From positions 1 through 64,000 of the forward strand of contig JBNJFY010000008.1 in assembly GCA_051747265.1 (NCBI GenBank): a stretch of DNA of 64,000 nt, read 5' to 3'. The translations under genes were made by a program, and so were the position numbers. Origin of the DNA: JBNJFY01 sp051747265. Its GTDB lineage: Bacteria; Bacteroidota; Rhodothermia; Balneolales; Balneolaceae. How positions within the stretch are numbered: the stretch's first letter is position 1; every line of letters starts with the position of its first letter. The notes beneath the pieces were generated by a model. It had not been told where the DNA came from. It was given only the letters and a program-made list of their open reading frames with translations, and did not search any database. Positions 1-9,359 of the stretch are shown here, one piece after another.

Positions 1-79
1 CCGTTCCCATCCCGAACACGGAAGTTAAGCTCCTCAGCGCCGATGGTACTGCATCCGCGGTAGAGTAGGTCGTCGCCTC
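1..79 (+). rRNA. rrf: 5S ribosomal RNA, 3' part (5' end cut by window)
   Basis: The first bases carry the conserved 5S core (CCCATCCCGAACACGGAAGT followed by TTAAGC), and the stretch ends near GTAGAGTAGGTCGTCGCC, the usual 3' strand of helices IV and I. Only about 79 of roughly 110 nt are inside the window. The rest of the rRNA operon presumably lies to the left. A T-rich stretch follows directly and could end transcription. Confidence 0.93.
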
Positions 80-199
80 ATCTTTTTTTATTTTTCGCAC
101 TTCTGATTACTCAATACTCCCTATTTATTTTTCTATCCTATTATATTTTATTGGCTTTAAATCTAGTATAGAATCCCGCTTATTTATCGTCATCAATTA

Positions 200-214
200 G
201 TTAACAGTGTTAAC
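200..214. promoter_or_regulatory. candidate operator palindrome upstream of acyl-CoA dehydrogenase
   Basis: GTTAACAGTGTTAAC is a 15 bp palindrome, symmetric except for the central base, about 107 bp before the proposed start of the acyl-CoA dehydrogenase. Its reverse complement matches 14 of 15 bases of a palindrome at 36802-36816, 48 bp before the fatty-acid oxidation operon. That match suggests a shared regulator, probably repressor-type. The regulator itself is not in the window. Confidence 0.4.
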
Positions 215-320
215 TTGAAATACGTTAAAACTTATTAGCTCATTTTGTAAACATATTGATGAAACTTAAATTATAAGTTGATAAATACAGGGCATACAAT
301 AAGATTATCAATCAAATATC

Positions 321-1835
321 GTGCAACTACCCACAATAAAATCACTGAAGACAAATATCGATTTCGGATCCTTTATAGATAACTACAGAGACCGTCTGCA
401 GGATGTTTTTAGGCGTCGTCTTAATATTAATAAGATGAGTCTGAAGCGTGGTTTACCTCCTTTTGCGTTAAAAAAGGTAATGGAAGCCAAACCATTATCA
501 GTTTTTATTCCTGAACAATACGATGGTCGGGGCGCCAATGTCGCTGAATGTCTAAAAATGCTGGAAACTACCGCTTATGAATCCCTTCCCTTATCACTCA
601 TGATGGGTATTAATGGGGCTCTATTTTTGCAACCGGTGGTTCGTTATGCCGATGAAGGTGTGCGAAAGCGGATATTAAGCCGATTTTTAAATGATAATGC
701 TATGGGGGGCTTAATGATTACTGAACCAGATTATGGTTCCGATGCTCTTCATATGCAGACTCATGCAGATGAGATGGAAGATAGTTTCCAGGTTAAAGGT
801 CAAAAACATTGGGCCGGATTAACCGGTTGGGCTGATTACTGGTTAATAACTGCCCGTGAGCGTAACGCAAATGGAAAATTAGGTCGTGATATCTCCTTTT
901 TTATCCACGATAGTAGTGAACCCGGCATTGAAGTTGAAGAGTACTTCAATAATCTGGGACTCTATATGCTGCCGTATGGCCGTAATAACATTGATATTAT
1001 AGTACCCAAAGAGCAAAAACTGCAACCCGAACGTTCCGGTATTCAGATGATGCTGGATATCCTGCATCGCAGTCGTTTACAGTTCCCGGGTATGGCTCTT
1101 GGTTTTATTCGTAGAATGATGGATGAAGCTATAGAGCATTGTAAAGACAGAGTAGTTGGGGGGAATAGTCTAATAACTTACGATCAGGTAAAAGAGCGAT
1201 TAGCTCGATTGCAATCCTATTTTACCATCTCATCGGCGATGTGTGCCTATACAACTGAAACAACTGATATTAACGAGTCGGTGACCACACGAGATTTATC
1301 AGCTAATGCAATCAAAACGTATGCTACTGATATGATGCATGAAGCATCGCAAAGTTTGCTTCAGTTGGTTGGTGCCAAAGGATATCGCAATGATCATATT
1401 GCGGGTCGTTCATTGGTAGATAGTCGTCCCTTCCAAATATTCGAAGGCTCCAATGATATTCTATATCAACAGATATCAGAATCGGTCATCAAGAAGATGC
1501 GCAAGATGAGTACATTCAATCTTTATGAATACATGAATGAGCATCACTTGACCGAGCAGGCCAGCGAATATGTGAAAGAGTCTTTGGACTTTACCATCAA
1601 TCCACAGATGGCTCAACGTAAGTTAGTTGACCTGGGTAAGGCTATAAGCCGAGTTATTAGCTTAAACTTTACCATTGAGTTGGGGCAAAAAGGTTTTAAT
1701 AGTCGCTTGATTGAAAATACCATTCAATATCTGAAATCAGATATTGAACAGTGGCTTCAAAGTTATCAAAATGCACCGCAGCCATCGGTAGTAGAATCCG
1801 ATTCAGATATGAATTGGCATTCTTTGATGAGCTAA
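321..1835 (+). CDS. acyl-CoA dehydrogenase family protein
   Basis: A 504-residue flavoprotein of the acyl-CoA dehydrogenase superfamily, which introduces a trans-2 double bond into acyl-CoA and passes electrons to ETF. It has the FAD/substrate segment MITEPDYGSDAL near residue 131. A C-terminal FEGSND motif near residue 375 carries the catalytic Glu position. About 120 residues follow the usual C-terminal helical domain, so it is longer than the 380-residue SCAD/MCAD type. The GTG start is the only early start in frame and has no clear ribosome binding site; the next ATG is about 38 codons in. A candidate operator at 200-214 links it to the fad operon at 36.9 kb. Substrate length cannot be told from the sequence. 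Confidence 0.9.
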   Translation: MQLPTIKSLKTNIDFGSFIDNYRDRLQDVFRRRLNINKMSLKRGLPPFALKKVMEAKPLSVFIPEQYDGRGANVAECLKMLETTAYESLPLSLMMGINGALFLQPVVRYADEGVRKRILSRFLNDNAMGGLMITEPDYGSDALHMQTHADEMEDSFQVKGQKHWAGLTGWADYWLITARERNANGKLGRDISFFIHDSSEPGIEVEEYFNNLGLYMLPYGRNNIDIIVPKEQKLQPERSGIQMMLDILHRSRLQFPGMALGFIRRMMDEAIEHCKDRVVGGNSLITYDQVKERLARLQSYFTISSAMCAYTTETTDINESVTTRDLSANAIKTYATDMMHEASQSLLQLVGAKGYRNDHIAGRSLVDSRPFQIFEGSNDILYQQISESVIKKMRKMSTFNLYEYMNEHHLTEQASEYVKESLDFTINPQMAQRKLVDLGKAISRVISLNFTIELGQKGFNSRLIENTIQYLKSDIEQWLQSYQNAPQPSVVESDSDMNWHSLMS

Positions 1836-1857
1836 AGCAACAAAGATAGCGGGTGAA

Positions 1858-2322
1858 TTAGGATTCCATAAGTACTACTTCATCCGTTATCATACAGCTT
1901 CCTATCATGAGCAGATTAACCGGACACTTACCGGAAATTATACGAATACGTTTTAGCTGAGCTTCATCAAAATCACCATCAACACGAACCACTTTGTGGA
2001 TTTTGCGCAGGCGACTGTTAACTACAAATTGTTGCTCCTCCTCGCTGAGTGCGTCTTTATCCTTAATCAACTTGATATCGTAATATACATCCGTACGAAT
2101 ATCACCCACGTCCCAGCCTTTGTGTTGGATGTATAATTTTACAGTCATAGATGTACAAGATGCCAACGCTCCCAATGCCGCTTTGACTGGAGATGGGCCT
2201 AAATCCGTGCCTCCTTCATCCTCGGGTTCGTCCATTATATATTGGTGTCCCCCAGATTCTACATCAGTTTTTAGTGCATCTTTAGCACTCAGAGTTGCAA
2301 ATGCGATAGGTTCTTCTGCCAT
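1858..2322 (-). CDS. OsmC family protein
   Basis: A 154-residue OsmC/Ohr fold protein. The two family cysteines are present, C56 in LASCTSMT and C133 in SGKCPVN, the pair that reduces organic hydroperoxides in this family. The length fits the YhfA/OsmC branch. It converges on the acyl-CoA dehydrogenase (22 bp gap) and is divergent from the Sir2 gene with only about 55 bp between starts, so both promoters must lie in that short AT-rich spacer. Peroxidase activity is inferred from family; some OsmC members have no known substrate. Confidence 0.88.
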   Translation of the reverse strand: MAEEPIAFATLSAKDALKTDVESGGHQYIMDEPEDEGGTDLGPSPVKAALGALASCTSMTVKLYIQHKGWDVGDIRTDVYYDIKLIKDKDALSEEEQQFVVNSRLRKIHKVVRVDGDFDEAQLKRIRIISGKCPVNLLMIGSCMITDEVVLMES

Positions 2323-2377
2323 TATCTTATTAATTTTAATGAGTAATTATTTGTTGGAATATAGGATAGTTTAAGTG

Positions 2378-3061
2378 ATGCAGAAAGTAGTAGTATTGAC
2401 TGGTGCTGGAATGAGTGCAGATAGTGGATTGGCCACATTTCGTGACTCCGGCGGGTTATGGGAAGGTTTTGACATTCAAGAAGTGGCTTCGGTCACCGGT
2501 TGGGAAAAGAATCCCGAAAAGGTACTAGAATTTTACAATAAACGACGTGCTCAGCTTTATGAAGTAGAGCCCAATGAAGGGCACAAAGCATTGGTTCAAC
2601 TCGAAGAGCAATATGATGTAACCATTATCACACAGAATGTGGATAATTTACATGAACGAGCTGGATCCAGTGATGTAGTTCATCTGCATGGCGAGTTGGC
2701 TAAAGCACGTAGTGTTAAGGATGACTCGGTAGTGATTGATATCGGGGATCAGCCCATCAAACTGGGGGATAAGGCTCCTGATGGTGAGCAGTTACGTCCA
2801 CATGTTGTTTGGTTCGGCGAAATGGTCCCTATGATGGAACAAGCTGCTCAAATAGTTCCTCAGGCTGATATATTTATTGTGATCGGGACTTCCCTTGTGG
2901 TTTACCCTGCAGCCGGATTAACCGATTTGGTAAGATCCAATACCGATCGTTTTGTTATCGACCCAAAAGAACCAGAGATCCGAGAATATGATCAGTGGGA
3001 ACACTATAAAAAGACGGCAGAAGAAGGAACCCCGGAATTGGTGAGACGACTTCTAAAATGA
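2378..3061 (+). CDS. cobB: Sir2 family NAD-dependent protein deacylase, lacking the zinc-finger cysteines
   Basis: The 227-residue protein has the sirtuin NAD site GAGMSADSGLATFRD at residues 9-23, QNVDNLHERAG at 86-96, and catalytic His in VHLHGEL (H104). Y53 and R56 in FYNKRR match the Tyr-x-x-Arg that binds succinyl/malonyl-lysine in SIRT5 and CobB, so a desuccinylase-type role is likely. The usual four Zn-binding cysteines between the HGE motif and RPHVVWFGE are absent: no Cys occurs in residues 105-150. Start chosen at ATG 2378; a GTG sits one codon earlier. Confidence 0.9.
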   Translation: MQKVVVLTGAGMSADSGLATFRDSGGLWEGFDIQEVASVTGWEKNPEKVLEFYNKRRAQLYEVEPNEGHKALVQLEEQYDVTIITQNVDNLHERAGSSDVVHLHGELAKARSVKDDSVVIDIGDQPIKLGDKAPDGEQLRPHVVWFGEMVPMMEQAAQIVPQADIFIVIGTSLVVYPAAGLTDLVRSNTDRFVIDPKEPEIREYDQWEHYKKTAEEGTPELVRRLLK

Positions 3062-3151
3062 TGCGGGGTGTCGGCACAATTCATAGAAAATAGATTTTAA
3101 ACTTGTACGTAGAGAATACGCACGTTAATCAGTTACAAATCAAGAAGTAAT

Positions 3152-4072
3152 ATGGCCTTTCAAAAAGCGTCAGAAGAAGAAAAAGAAGTACTAGAAAAGT
3201 ATTTGCTTCAATTTTTAAACCTGGAAAAACAGTATCCGTTGCTACCCGGTATTCAGAATACGGAAGCAATGGCAAATTTAATGGGATTAGAGAGTGAAGA
3301 GCTGATCTCATTGCGAGAACGTTTTGAAGATAATGCTCGTCAGGCTGCGGAAGAATTGTTGACGGATAAGGATGTCGTGGAATGGTTGGAGGATATTCCC
3401 TTTGAGCCGGATGACACGATTGTGGCCATTGGCGATTCCATGACGGATGATCTACAGGGTTGGTTTCCCATACTGCAGCACGTTTTAGAGCTAGCAGTTC
3501 CAGAGGCCAATTTTACGTTTATCAATTCCGGGGTTTCCTATGATACCTCAACGGATGTGATAAAACGATTGAATCGGGATATGATGGATTACGAACCGGA
3601 TTGGGTTATAGTGGCCTTGGGCACCTTCGATGTTCAACGTTTGCATATTGCTCCGGAGCGAACGCTTGTATCTTTAGCGGACTTTTGGGAGAATTTGAAT
3701 CTGATTGAGTCGGCGATTGAGGAAGTAACTGAAAATCCACCTATCTGGATCACCCCTCCAGCGGTTATCCCACAATTGCAGCAACAAGTTGAGCTATTCA
3801 ACTTTACGGTGGAAGAGAAAGACTTAGCTGAAGTGCGCGAGGTATTGGTTAGTAAGAAAGGGTATATCGTGGATCCTACCGGAAAACGTATGGAAGAGGA
3901 TGATGAGGGCAATCCCGCCGCCTGGAATTATTTGGCTGACGGCTTACATCCCTCTATTTCGGGGCACGTGAATACGGTGAAGTCATTGATTTATTCGTTG
4001 ACCCATACCGAAGAAAAGGATGGCGTTCAGTTGGATACCCCGGAAGAGATAGATGATAATTTTGAGGAATAG
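3152..4072 (+). CDS. SGNH/GDSL-type hydrolase family protein
   Basis: A 306-residue protein whose central part fits the SGNH hydrolase fold: block I IGDSMTDD with the nucleophile Ser, block II Gly in NSGVSYD, and the C-terminal DGLHPSISGH block V carrying the Asp-x-x-His dyad. Block III is altered: the usual Gly-x-Asn-Asp appears as GTFD, so the oxyanion-hole Asn is replaced by Phe. The N-terminal ~80 residues are helical and acidic with no signal peptide, so it is probably cytosolic. Substrate unknown. The gene ends in a strong terminator. Confidence 0.75.
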   Translation: MAFQKASEEEKEVLEKYLLQFLNLEKQYPLLPGIQNTEAMANLMGLESEELISLRERFEDNARQAAEELLTDKDVVEWLEDIPFEPDDTIVAIGDSMTDDLQGWFPILQHVLELAVPEANFTFINSGVSYDTSTDVIKRLNRDMMDYEPDWVIVALGTFDVQRLHIAPERTLVSLADFWENLNLIESAIEEVTENPPIWITPPAVIPQLQQQVELFNFTVEEKDLAEVREVLVSKKGYIVDPTGKRMEEDDEGNPAAWNYLADGLHPSISGHVNTVKSLIYSLTHTEEKDGVQLDTPEEIDDNFEE

Positions 4073-4095
4073 TTCCACTTATAAATGAATTGAAA

Positions 4096-4130
4096 AACTC
4101 CGCACCCCAAATGGGCTGCGGAGTTTTTTT
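4096..4130 (+). terminator. rho-independent terminator, probably bidirectional
   Basis: The arms AACTCCGCA and TGCGGAGTT flank a short loop and are followed by seven T on the plus strand. On the minus strand the same hairpin is followed by a shorter T run. It lies between the convergent SGNH gene and the minus-strand gene at 4200-4901, so it can end both. Confidence 0.85.
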
Positions 4131-4199
4131 GTAAAGGATTTAAAACGAGGGGCTTATTGAAATTGGTCGGAGAGTTGAACCCAAAATTAGATTTAGTGA

Positions 4200-4901
4200 T
4201 TAATTCAGGTTCAAACGAAAGTTTACCAATTCAACAGAGGGAGTATATGCGATTCGAAGATCAGACCCAGTTAATTCGGTGAATTTATGTACACTTGGAT
4301 TGATTACCCCCACTTGCCAGCTTTGATCAGACTCAAAGCTCAATAACCCGGAAATCGACTGTTGATCCGGAGTTAAATGATGAGCCAAGCCCGGAGAACG
4401 CTGACTCAGATACAACGCATCTACCATCCCAAAGGCGAATCCACCCCAGGCCCCGATACCGGATCCATAGCGAATACCATCTATAATCGCATCGCCGGTC
4501 ATCAACGTAATCGCAGAACCTACAATCACCCCGGTCGCGGCTCCATAGAAGGTGTCTAACAGCACGATTAGAGCAGTAGAGTTGGTTTCATTGAATGAAC
4601 CTGAAACATACAACTGTTGACCATTCTGAGTTTGAGAGAGGTCGTATACGCCCGCACCCAAACCAGCCAGTGTGCCCATTCCGATGCCGAATCGTAGCGG
4701 TTTTAAATTCTGAAAGTCATCTTTAACAGCCATGGTACCCGTGGCCAGAGCAGCTCCGGTGGCCGCCCCATATAGCGTATTACCAGCCAGTACCTTCAGC
4801 GTTTGTGCCTGAACCGTTTGATCCGTATCCAGGGTAGGTATACTTAGTTGAACAACGGATAGAAAAATTAATGCGTAAAAAAGCTTCTTAAACAGTGACA
4901 T
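4200..4901 (-). CDS. secreted or membrane-associated protein with a duplicated glycine-rich module
   Basis: I do not recognise this 233-residue protein. It has a signal peptide (hydrophobic residues 7-24, Ala-rich cleavage region near VQAQ). Two related segments of about 50 residues follow, one starting LYGAATGAALATG near residue 43 and the other FYGAATGVIVGSA near 118. Each continues into a second Gly-rich stretch (IGMGTLAGLGAGVYDLSQ and SGIGAWGGFAFGMVDALYLS). This is an internal duplication of glycine-zipper-like helices, which often insert in or span membranes. The C-terminal 70 residues look beta-rich. It is monocistronic between a terminator and the SDR gene. Confidence 0.7.
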   Translation of the reverse strand: MSLFKKLFYALIFLSVVQLSIPTLDTDQTVQAQTLKVLAGNTLYGAATGAALATGTMAVKDDFQNLKPLRFGIGMGTLAGLGAGVYDLSQTQNGQQLYVSGSFNETNSTALIVLLDTFYGAATGVIVGSAITLMTGDAIIDGIRYGSGIGAWGGFAFGMVDALYLSQRSPGLAHHLTPDQQSISGLLSFESDQSWQVGVINPSVHKFTELTGSDLRIAYTPSVELVNFRLNLN

Positions 4902-4967
4902 ATCTTATAGATCCAATTCAATGTTATTGCACAAGTAGAGTTGATGATTTCCGGTGGTCAGTAATTA

Positions 4968-5669
4968 CTAACTCGGATCATGAAGTGCAACCGGTAGAAT
5001 TTTTCCGTTATAGAATTTTGATCCGTTTATAGCAAAGTTTGCAACGTAAGTTCCCATCTCCGTTGCGGTTACCGGAGCTTCCATTCCTGGAAAGGCCTCT
5101 TGCAGCATTTCGGTTTGCACCGCCCCCAGGCAAAGGCAGTTGGAATTAATATTCCGGTCCGTCAGTTCTGCGGCGAGGCATTCGGTTAATATGGATAACC
5201 CACCTTTGGCTACGCTGTAGGCCGTTAAACCAGGGAACTTTGCACTCCCTTGATACCCTCCCATGCTGCTTATATTTACAATGTGAGCACCATCTGATAG
5301 CGTTGTAAGTACCGATCGGGTAAGCTGGACGGCAGCCATCAAATTAACCTGCCACATCTGTTGCCAATCTTGGTCAGTGAGTTCGGTAAAAGGCTTATTG
5401 ATCAGGGCGCCGGCATTGTGGATCAGATAATGAAGCTGTCCACCCTGTTCGGAGATGGCATCTACCAACAATTGACGGTCCTCATTCTTGGTAAGGTCGG
5501 CCGGAACCGGTGTGATACGCGGGGAGTGGGAAGCCAGTTCATCCAGTCGATCGGTGGATCGAGCCGTGGCGATAACGGTTATGTTTTGAGAAGCAAGTTC
5601 TACGGCGGTTTGGTAACCAATACCACGACTGGCGCCGGTGATTAAAGCGAGCGATGTAGCGTCTTTCAT
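4968..5669 (-). CDS. short-chain dehydrogenase/reductase
   Basis: A 233-residue classical SDR. It has the Rossmann motif TGASRGIG at residues 11-18, an NAG motif near residue 86, catalytic Ser in NISSMGG, and Tyr-Lys in YSVAKGG. The residue after the second beta strand lies in TARSTDR, which suggests NADP. The protein lacks an extended C terminus, so the substrate is not predictable. It is divergent from the HisC-like gene with about 200 bp between them. Confidence 0.88.
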   Translation of the reverse strand: MKDATSLALITGASRGIGYQTAVELASQNITVIATARSTDRLDELASHSPRITPVPADLTKNEDRQLLVDAISEQGGQLHYLIHNAGALINKPFTELTDQDWQQMWQVNLMAAVQLTRSVLTTLSDGAHIVNISSMGGYQGSAKFPGLTAYSVAKGGLSILTECLAAELTDRNINSNCLCLGAVQTEMLQEAFPGMEAPVTATEMGTYVANFAINGSKFYNGKILPVALHDPS

Positions 5670-5883
5670 AAACGAGATTGATTTATAGGCCCATTATTGT
5701 AATTCATTGACGTAACGGTATGTAATGGAAGGTCATTCCTGAGTGCCCTTTGATTGTTTTAACGGGCAATTTTAGCCATATTAACCCTGCTATTAAAACC
5801 GTCTAATGCACGTTGGAGGGCTCTATCCAAGTGGAGCCGCACGCGCACCTCAAAGTACATAATTGCAATTAGTTGATAAAGAT

Positions 5884-6972
5884 ATGCGAGCCTTATTGCC
5901 AGATAATATTCAACAGTTGAAACCCTATGTGGCCGGCAAAACCATTGCGGAAGTTGAACAAGAGTACAAACCTGAACAGATTGCCAAATTGGCTTCTAAT
6001 GAGAATCGGTTGGGATGCAGTGAGGCCGCCAAACAGGCAGCAATTGAATCGCTGGCTGAAATACAGGATTATCCGGATCCGATCGCGCGTACGCTGAGAG
6101 CTAAAATCGCACAACGAAATGATATCCAACCCGGACAAGTCTTGTTGACACACGGATCGGAAAGTTTGATTTCCCACCTTACCCGTACGTTTTTTGCGGA
6201 TGGGGAAGTGGCTATTACCGGATCGGCGACTTTTGTGGGTTTCTTTGTGCAGGCTAATATTCAAGGCGTGCCCATGAAGCAGTTGCCCATGACCGACGAT
6301 TTTCGATTTGATGTAGCTGGCATTGTGGATGCCATTGATGATCAGACCAAAATGATCTACATCGCCAATCCCAATAACCCGACGGGGACCTACATCAATA
6401 AAGATGAATTTGAGCAGTTGATGGAGGGCGTGCCCGAAGATGTGGTGGTGGTGATGGATGAGGCCTATTTTGAGTATGCTGAATCCATTGATGACTACCC
6501 GCAGGCATTGACCTACGGCTATCCCAACGTGATGACCCTGCGCACCTTTTCGAAAGCATACGGCTTGGCTGGATTGCGTATTGGTTATGCTATGGGGCCA
6601 GAAAAATTGATATCCGCTCTCTATAAAACCAAACTGGTATTTGAGCCCACTACCCCGGCCCAAGCGGCTGCCCAAGCGGCCATGGATGACACCGATTTCC
6701 TGAATCGCTCCATTGGCGTGGTAGAGCAAGGCCGCGAACGGTTGTATGAGTTTTTCGATAAACATGATGTGCAGTATGTCCGATCTGCTTCTAACTCGGT
6801 GATGGCGGTGTTTGAGTCAGAAGAGGAGGCCACGGCTTTTAACCAGGGAATGTTGAAGCAAGGAGTGATCCTGAGACAACTGGGCGGATTTGGCTTGCCC
6901 AATTGTGTTCGGATCACCATCGGTTTGCCCGAAGAGATGGACTATTTCGAAAGCTGTTTTTCCAATTTATAA
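5884..6972 (+). CDS. hisC: histidinol-phosphate aminotransferase family protein (HisC-like)
   Basis: A 362-residue fold-type I PLP aminotransferase. The N terminus reads LKPYVAGKTIAEVEQEY then KLASNEN, typical of HisC. The conserved NPNNPTGT and DEAYFEY motifs follow, with the PLP lysine in TFSKAYGLAGLRIGY near residue 224. HisC converts imidazole-acetol phosphate and glutamate to histidinol phosphate; close relatives also act on phenylalanine, tyrosine or cobalamin precursors. Start set at ATG 5884, which gives the normal HisC N terminus; a TTG seven codons upstream is also open. No other his genes are nearby. It lies 33 bp upstream of the E1 gene, so the two are probably co-transcribed, and an aromatic or branched-chain substrate is possible. 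Confidence 0.85.
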   Translation: MRALLPDNIQQLKPYVAGKTIAEVEQEYKPEQIAKLASNENRLGCSEAAKQAAIESLAEIQDYPDPIARTLRAKIAQRNDIQPGQVLLTHGSESLISHLTRTFFADGEVAITGSATFVGFFVQANIQGVPMKQLPMTDDFRFDVAGIVDAIDDQTKMIYIANPNNPTGTYINKDEFEQLMEGVPEDVVVVMDEAYFEYAESIDDYPQALTYGYPNVMTLRTFSKAYGLAGLRIGYAMGPEKLISALYKTKLVFEPTTPAQAAAQAAMDDTDFLNRSIGVVEQGRERLYEFFDKHDVQYVRSASNSVMAVFESEEEATAFNQGMLKQGVILRQLGGFGLPNCVRITIGLPEEMDYFESCFSNL

Positions 6973-7005
6973 TTGAATTGAGCCCCAATTTTAACAGAGA
7001 TTATT

Positions 7006-9096
7006 ATGAGTTCTAAAGAAGAAACCAAAGTATCCCAGAACGTGGACTGGAAACATATTGCCCGTATAATGCTACAGTCACGGGCCATGGATGATCTGGA
7101 AGAAAACAAATTGGTGCCTGAAAAAGAGGTGCTCTATCAATTTTCCGCGCGTGGACACGAGTTAGGTCAATCGTTACTAGGCGCACAGTTGACTCATAAA
7201 CACGACGCGGCTAGTGCGTATTATCGCTCACGTCCGCTGCTGATGACGGTGGGTATGGATCTGGTGGATTTAATGGCCTCTCCGATGGGCAAAGCGGGTG
7301 GTTACAGCGATGGTCGTGATATTGGCGTGGTATGTAACAAGACCCGAGGCGAAAATGGCCCAACAGTACTACCTATGGCTGGCGATGTAGGATCGCAGTA
7401 TACGCCCGCAATTGGCTGGGCTCAAGGTATTGAATATCGTCGCAGTGTACTGGAAGAGGATGAGTACGAAGGAGCGATATCGGTTATTTTGGGTGGGGAT
7501 GGTTCGGTGGCTACTAATGGCTTCTGGTCGGCGTTGACCATAGCTACTACGCAGAATCTACCGGTGCTATTCTACATCGAAGATAACGGCTACGGAATTT
7601 CTGTCACCAGTGATCTGCAAACACCGGGTGCCAACATCGCCAATAATCTCTACTCGTTTAAAAATTTAAAGATATATAACGGCGATGGCACCGACCCGGC
7701 GGAAGCCGCAGAGCTGATGCAAGAGTCGGTCGGTTATGTGCGAGATCGCAAGGGTCCGGCCCTGATCCGATTGACGGTGCCCCGTTTGAATGGACATTCC
7801 TACCAGGATAATCAAGCCTATAAGGATGAAGAGCTGTTGGAGAAGGAGCGGGAACAGGATCCCAAAGGTAAATTGAAGACCTTCTTGCTGGATAACGGTT
7901 GGGATAATTCCGACTGGGATAACCTGGCCGACGAAGCTCAGGAAAATGTGGAAAAAGCCATGAATGAAGCCTTGGATCGCGGCCAGCCGGATCCGGCCCA
8001 AACCGAACGCTACGCTTTTTCGGAAACTAATGAAGACGGCAGCGTGGATGTTCAGGAGCAGGGCGGTTTACTTCCGGAAGGGCATACCTTTCCCGATGAG
8101 AGTACCACCCCGGAACCGGAAAAGCACCGCATCAATATTGTAGAAGCGGTTCGCCGAACGATGGAGTACGAATTGGAGACCAATCCCAAGTTAATGGTGT
8201 TTGGCGAAGATGTGGGCGCCAAAGGAGGTGTGCACGCAGCCACTATGGGACTACAGACCAAATTTGGGAAAGAGCGGGTGTTCGATACCAGCTTGTCCGA
8301 GGAGGGCATTATTGGTCGATCCGTGGGGCTGGCCTACACTGGGTTGATGCCCGTGGCTGAGATTCAGTTCCGAAAATACGCGGATCCGGCTACCGAGCAG
8401 TTACACAACACAGGAACTATCCGCTGGCGAACCGCCAATAAATTTGCCGCGCCTATGGTGGTGCGCATGCCCGGTGGATTCGCCAAAGTCGGCGATCCCT
8501 GGCACAGCTTGTGTAACGAAGTAGAATTTCTGCATTCGGTGGGTTGGCAAGTGGCTTTCCCATCTAATGTGGAAGATGCGGTAGGACTACTACGTAGCGC
8601 TATGCGCAGCAATAATCCTACGATGTTCTTCGAGCACCGCAACCTGTTGGATTCCAAATATGCCCGCATGCCCTATCCCGGGGATCAGTATGTAGTTCCA
8701 TTTGGTAAGGCTAAGAAGCTACGTGAAGGCGAAGATCTGACCGTCGTTACCTGGGGCGCTATGTGTGAGCAGTGCGAGTTAGCCGCTGAGGAAACGGGTA
8801 TCGACGCGGATATCATTGACCTGCGTTCGTTGATGCCTTGGGATAAAGAAGCTATTCTGGAATCCCTGGAGAAAACCAACCGCTGCCTGATCGTGCATGA
8901 AGACACTAAGACGGCTGGCTTTGGCGCAGAAATCAGTGCTGTTCTGGCCAAGGAAGGCTTTAAACTGCTGGATGCCCCCATCGAGCGAATTACTTTCCCG
9001 GATATTCCGGTTCCTTACAACTTGGGTCTGATGGGCGCCGTTCTGCCTGATGTGGAATCAATCGGTGAGAAAATGAAGGAGTTGGTGGCGTTTTAG
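7006..9096 (+). CDS. 2-oxoacid dehydrogenase E1, alpha and beta subunits fused
   Basis: The 696-residue protein joins an E1-alpha half (about residues 15-330) to an E1-beta half (about 370-696). The alpha half has the thiamine diphosphate motif GGDGS...EDNGYGIS near residues 162-196. The beta half contains VFGEDVGAKGGVH and FDTSLSEEGIIG, as in BCKDH and PDH E1-beta. Such fusions are common in Bacteroidota-like genomes and usually serve branched-chain 2-oxoacid dehydrogenase, making acyl-CoA with E2 and E3. Neither E2 nor E3 is in the window. Possible co-transcription with the upstream aminotransferase would fit amino-acid catabolism. Substrate is inferred. Confidence 0.92.
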   Translation: MSSKEETKVSQNVDWKHIARIMLQSRAMDDLEENKLVPEKEVLYQFSARGHELGQSLLGAQLTHKHDAASAYYRSRPLLMTVGMDLVDLMASPMGKAGGYSDGRDIGVVCNKTRGENGPTVLPMAGDVGSQYTPAIGWAQGIEYRRSVLEEDEYEGAISVILGGDGSVATNGFWSALTIATTQNLPVLFYIEDNGYGISVTSDLQTPGANIANNLYSFKNLKIYNGDGTDPAEAAELMQESVGYVRDRKGPALIRLTVPRLNGHSYQDNQAYKDEELLEKEREQDPKGKLKTFLLDNGWDNSDWDNLADEAQENVEKAMNEALDRGQPDPAQTERYAFSETNEDGSVDVQEQGGLLPEGHTFPDESTTPEPEKHRINIVEAVRRTMEYELETNPKLMVFGEDVGAKGGVHAATMGLQTKFGKERVFDTSLSEEGIIGRSVGLAYTGLMPVAEIQFRKYADPATEQLHNTGTIRWRTANKFAAPMVVRMPGGFAKVGDPWHSLCNEVEFLHSVGWQVAFPSNVEDAVGLLRSAMRSNNPTMFFEHRNLLDSKYARMPYPGDQYVVPFGKAKKLREGEDLTVVTWGAMCEQCELAAEETGIDADIIDLRSLMPWDKEAILESLEKTNRCLIVHEDTKTAGFGAEISAVLAKEGFKLLDAPIERITFPDIPVPYNLGLMGAVLPDVESIGEKMKELVAF

Positions 9097-9209
9097 CGTT
9101 GGGGGTTGGTTAATGGTTACAGGGATTTTGCACTGACTGGAAAATTGATATCCAACGTGTCTAATTACGAGCTGGCATCATTCAAAAAAATGAACCCAGC
9201 ATAGCTTAG

Positions 9210-9340
9210 CGGGCTTTGCAAAACCTTCCAAAATTTACTTTGTGATGGCAAGATGTAGCTGTAAGCGCCATATTACGCAATATAATCAGAGGATTGCCGC
9301 ACTACGTTCGCAATGACAGGTAGTTTTACAAAGCCCTCTA
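9210..9340 (+). repeat. MITE-like 131 bp palindromic repeat, copy A
   Basis: The ends GGGCTTTGCAAAAC and GTTTTACAAAGCCC are terminal inverted repeats. The interior is also an imperfect palindrome (GATGGCAAGATGTAG against CACTACGTTCGCAATGAC). TTAG flanks both sides (9206-9209 and 9341-9344), consistent with a 4 bp target duplication. Other copies are at 10835, 43906 and 52886. No coding sequence is inside. Confidence 0.85.
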
Positions 9341-9359
9341 TTAGCCAATAAGTAACATC

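Noticed and set aside
5893..6765. 290-codon minus-strand frame antisense to hisC
   Set aside because: Low-complexity antisense shadow rich in His/Ile/Phe; the plus-strand HisC motifs are unambiguous.
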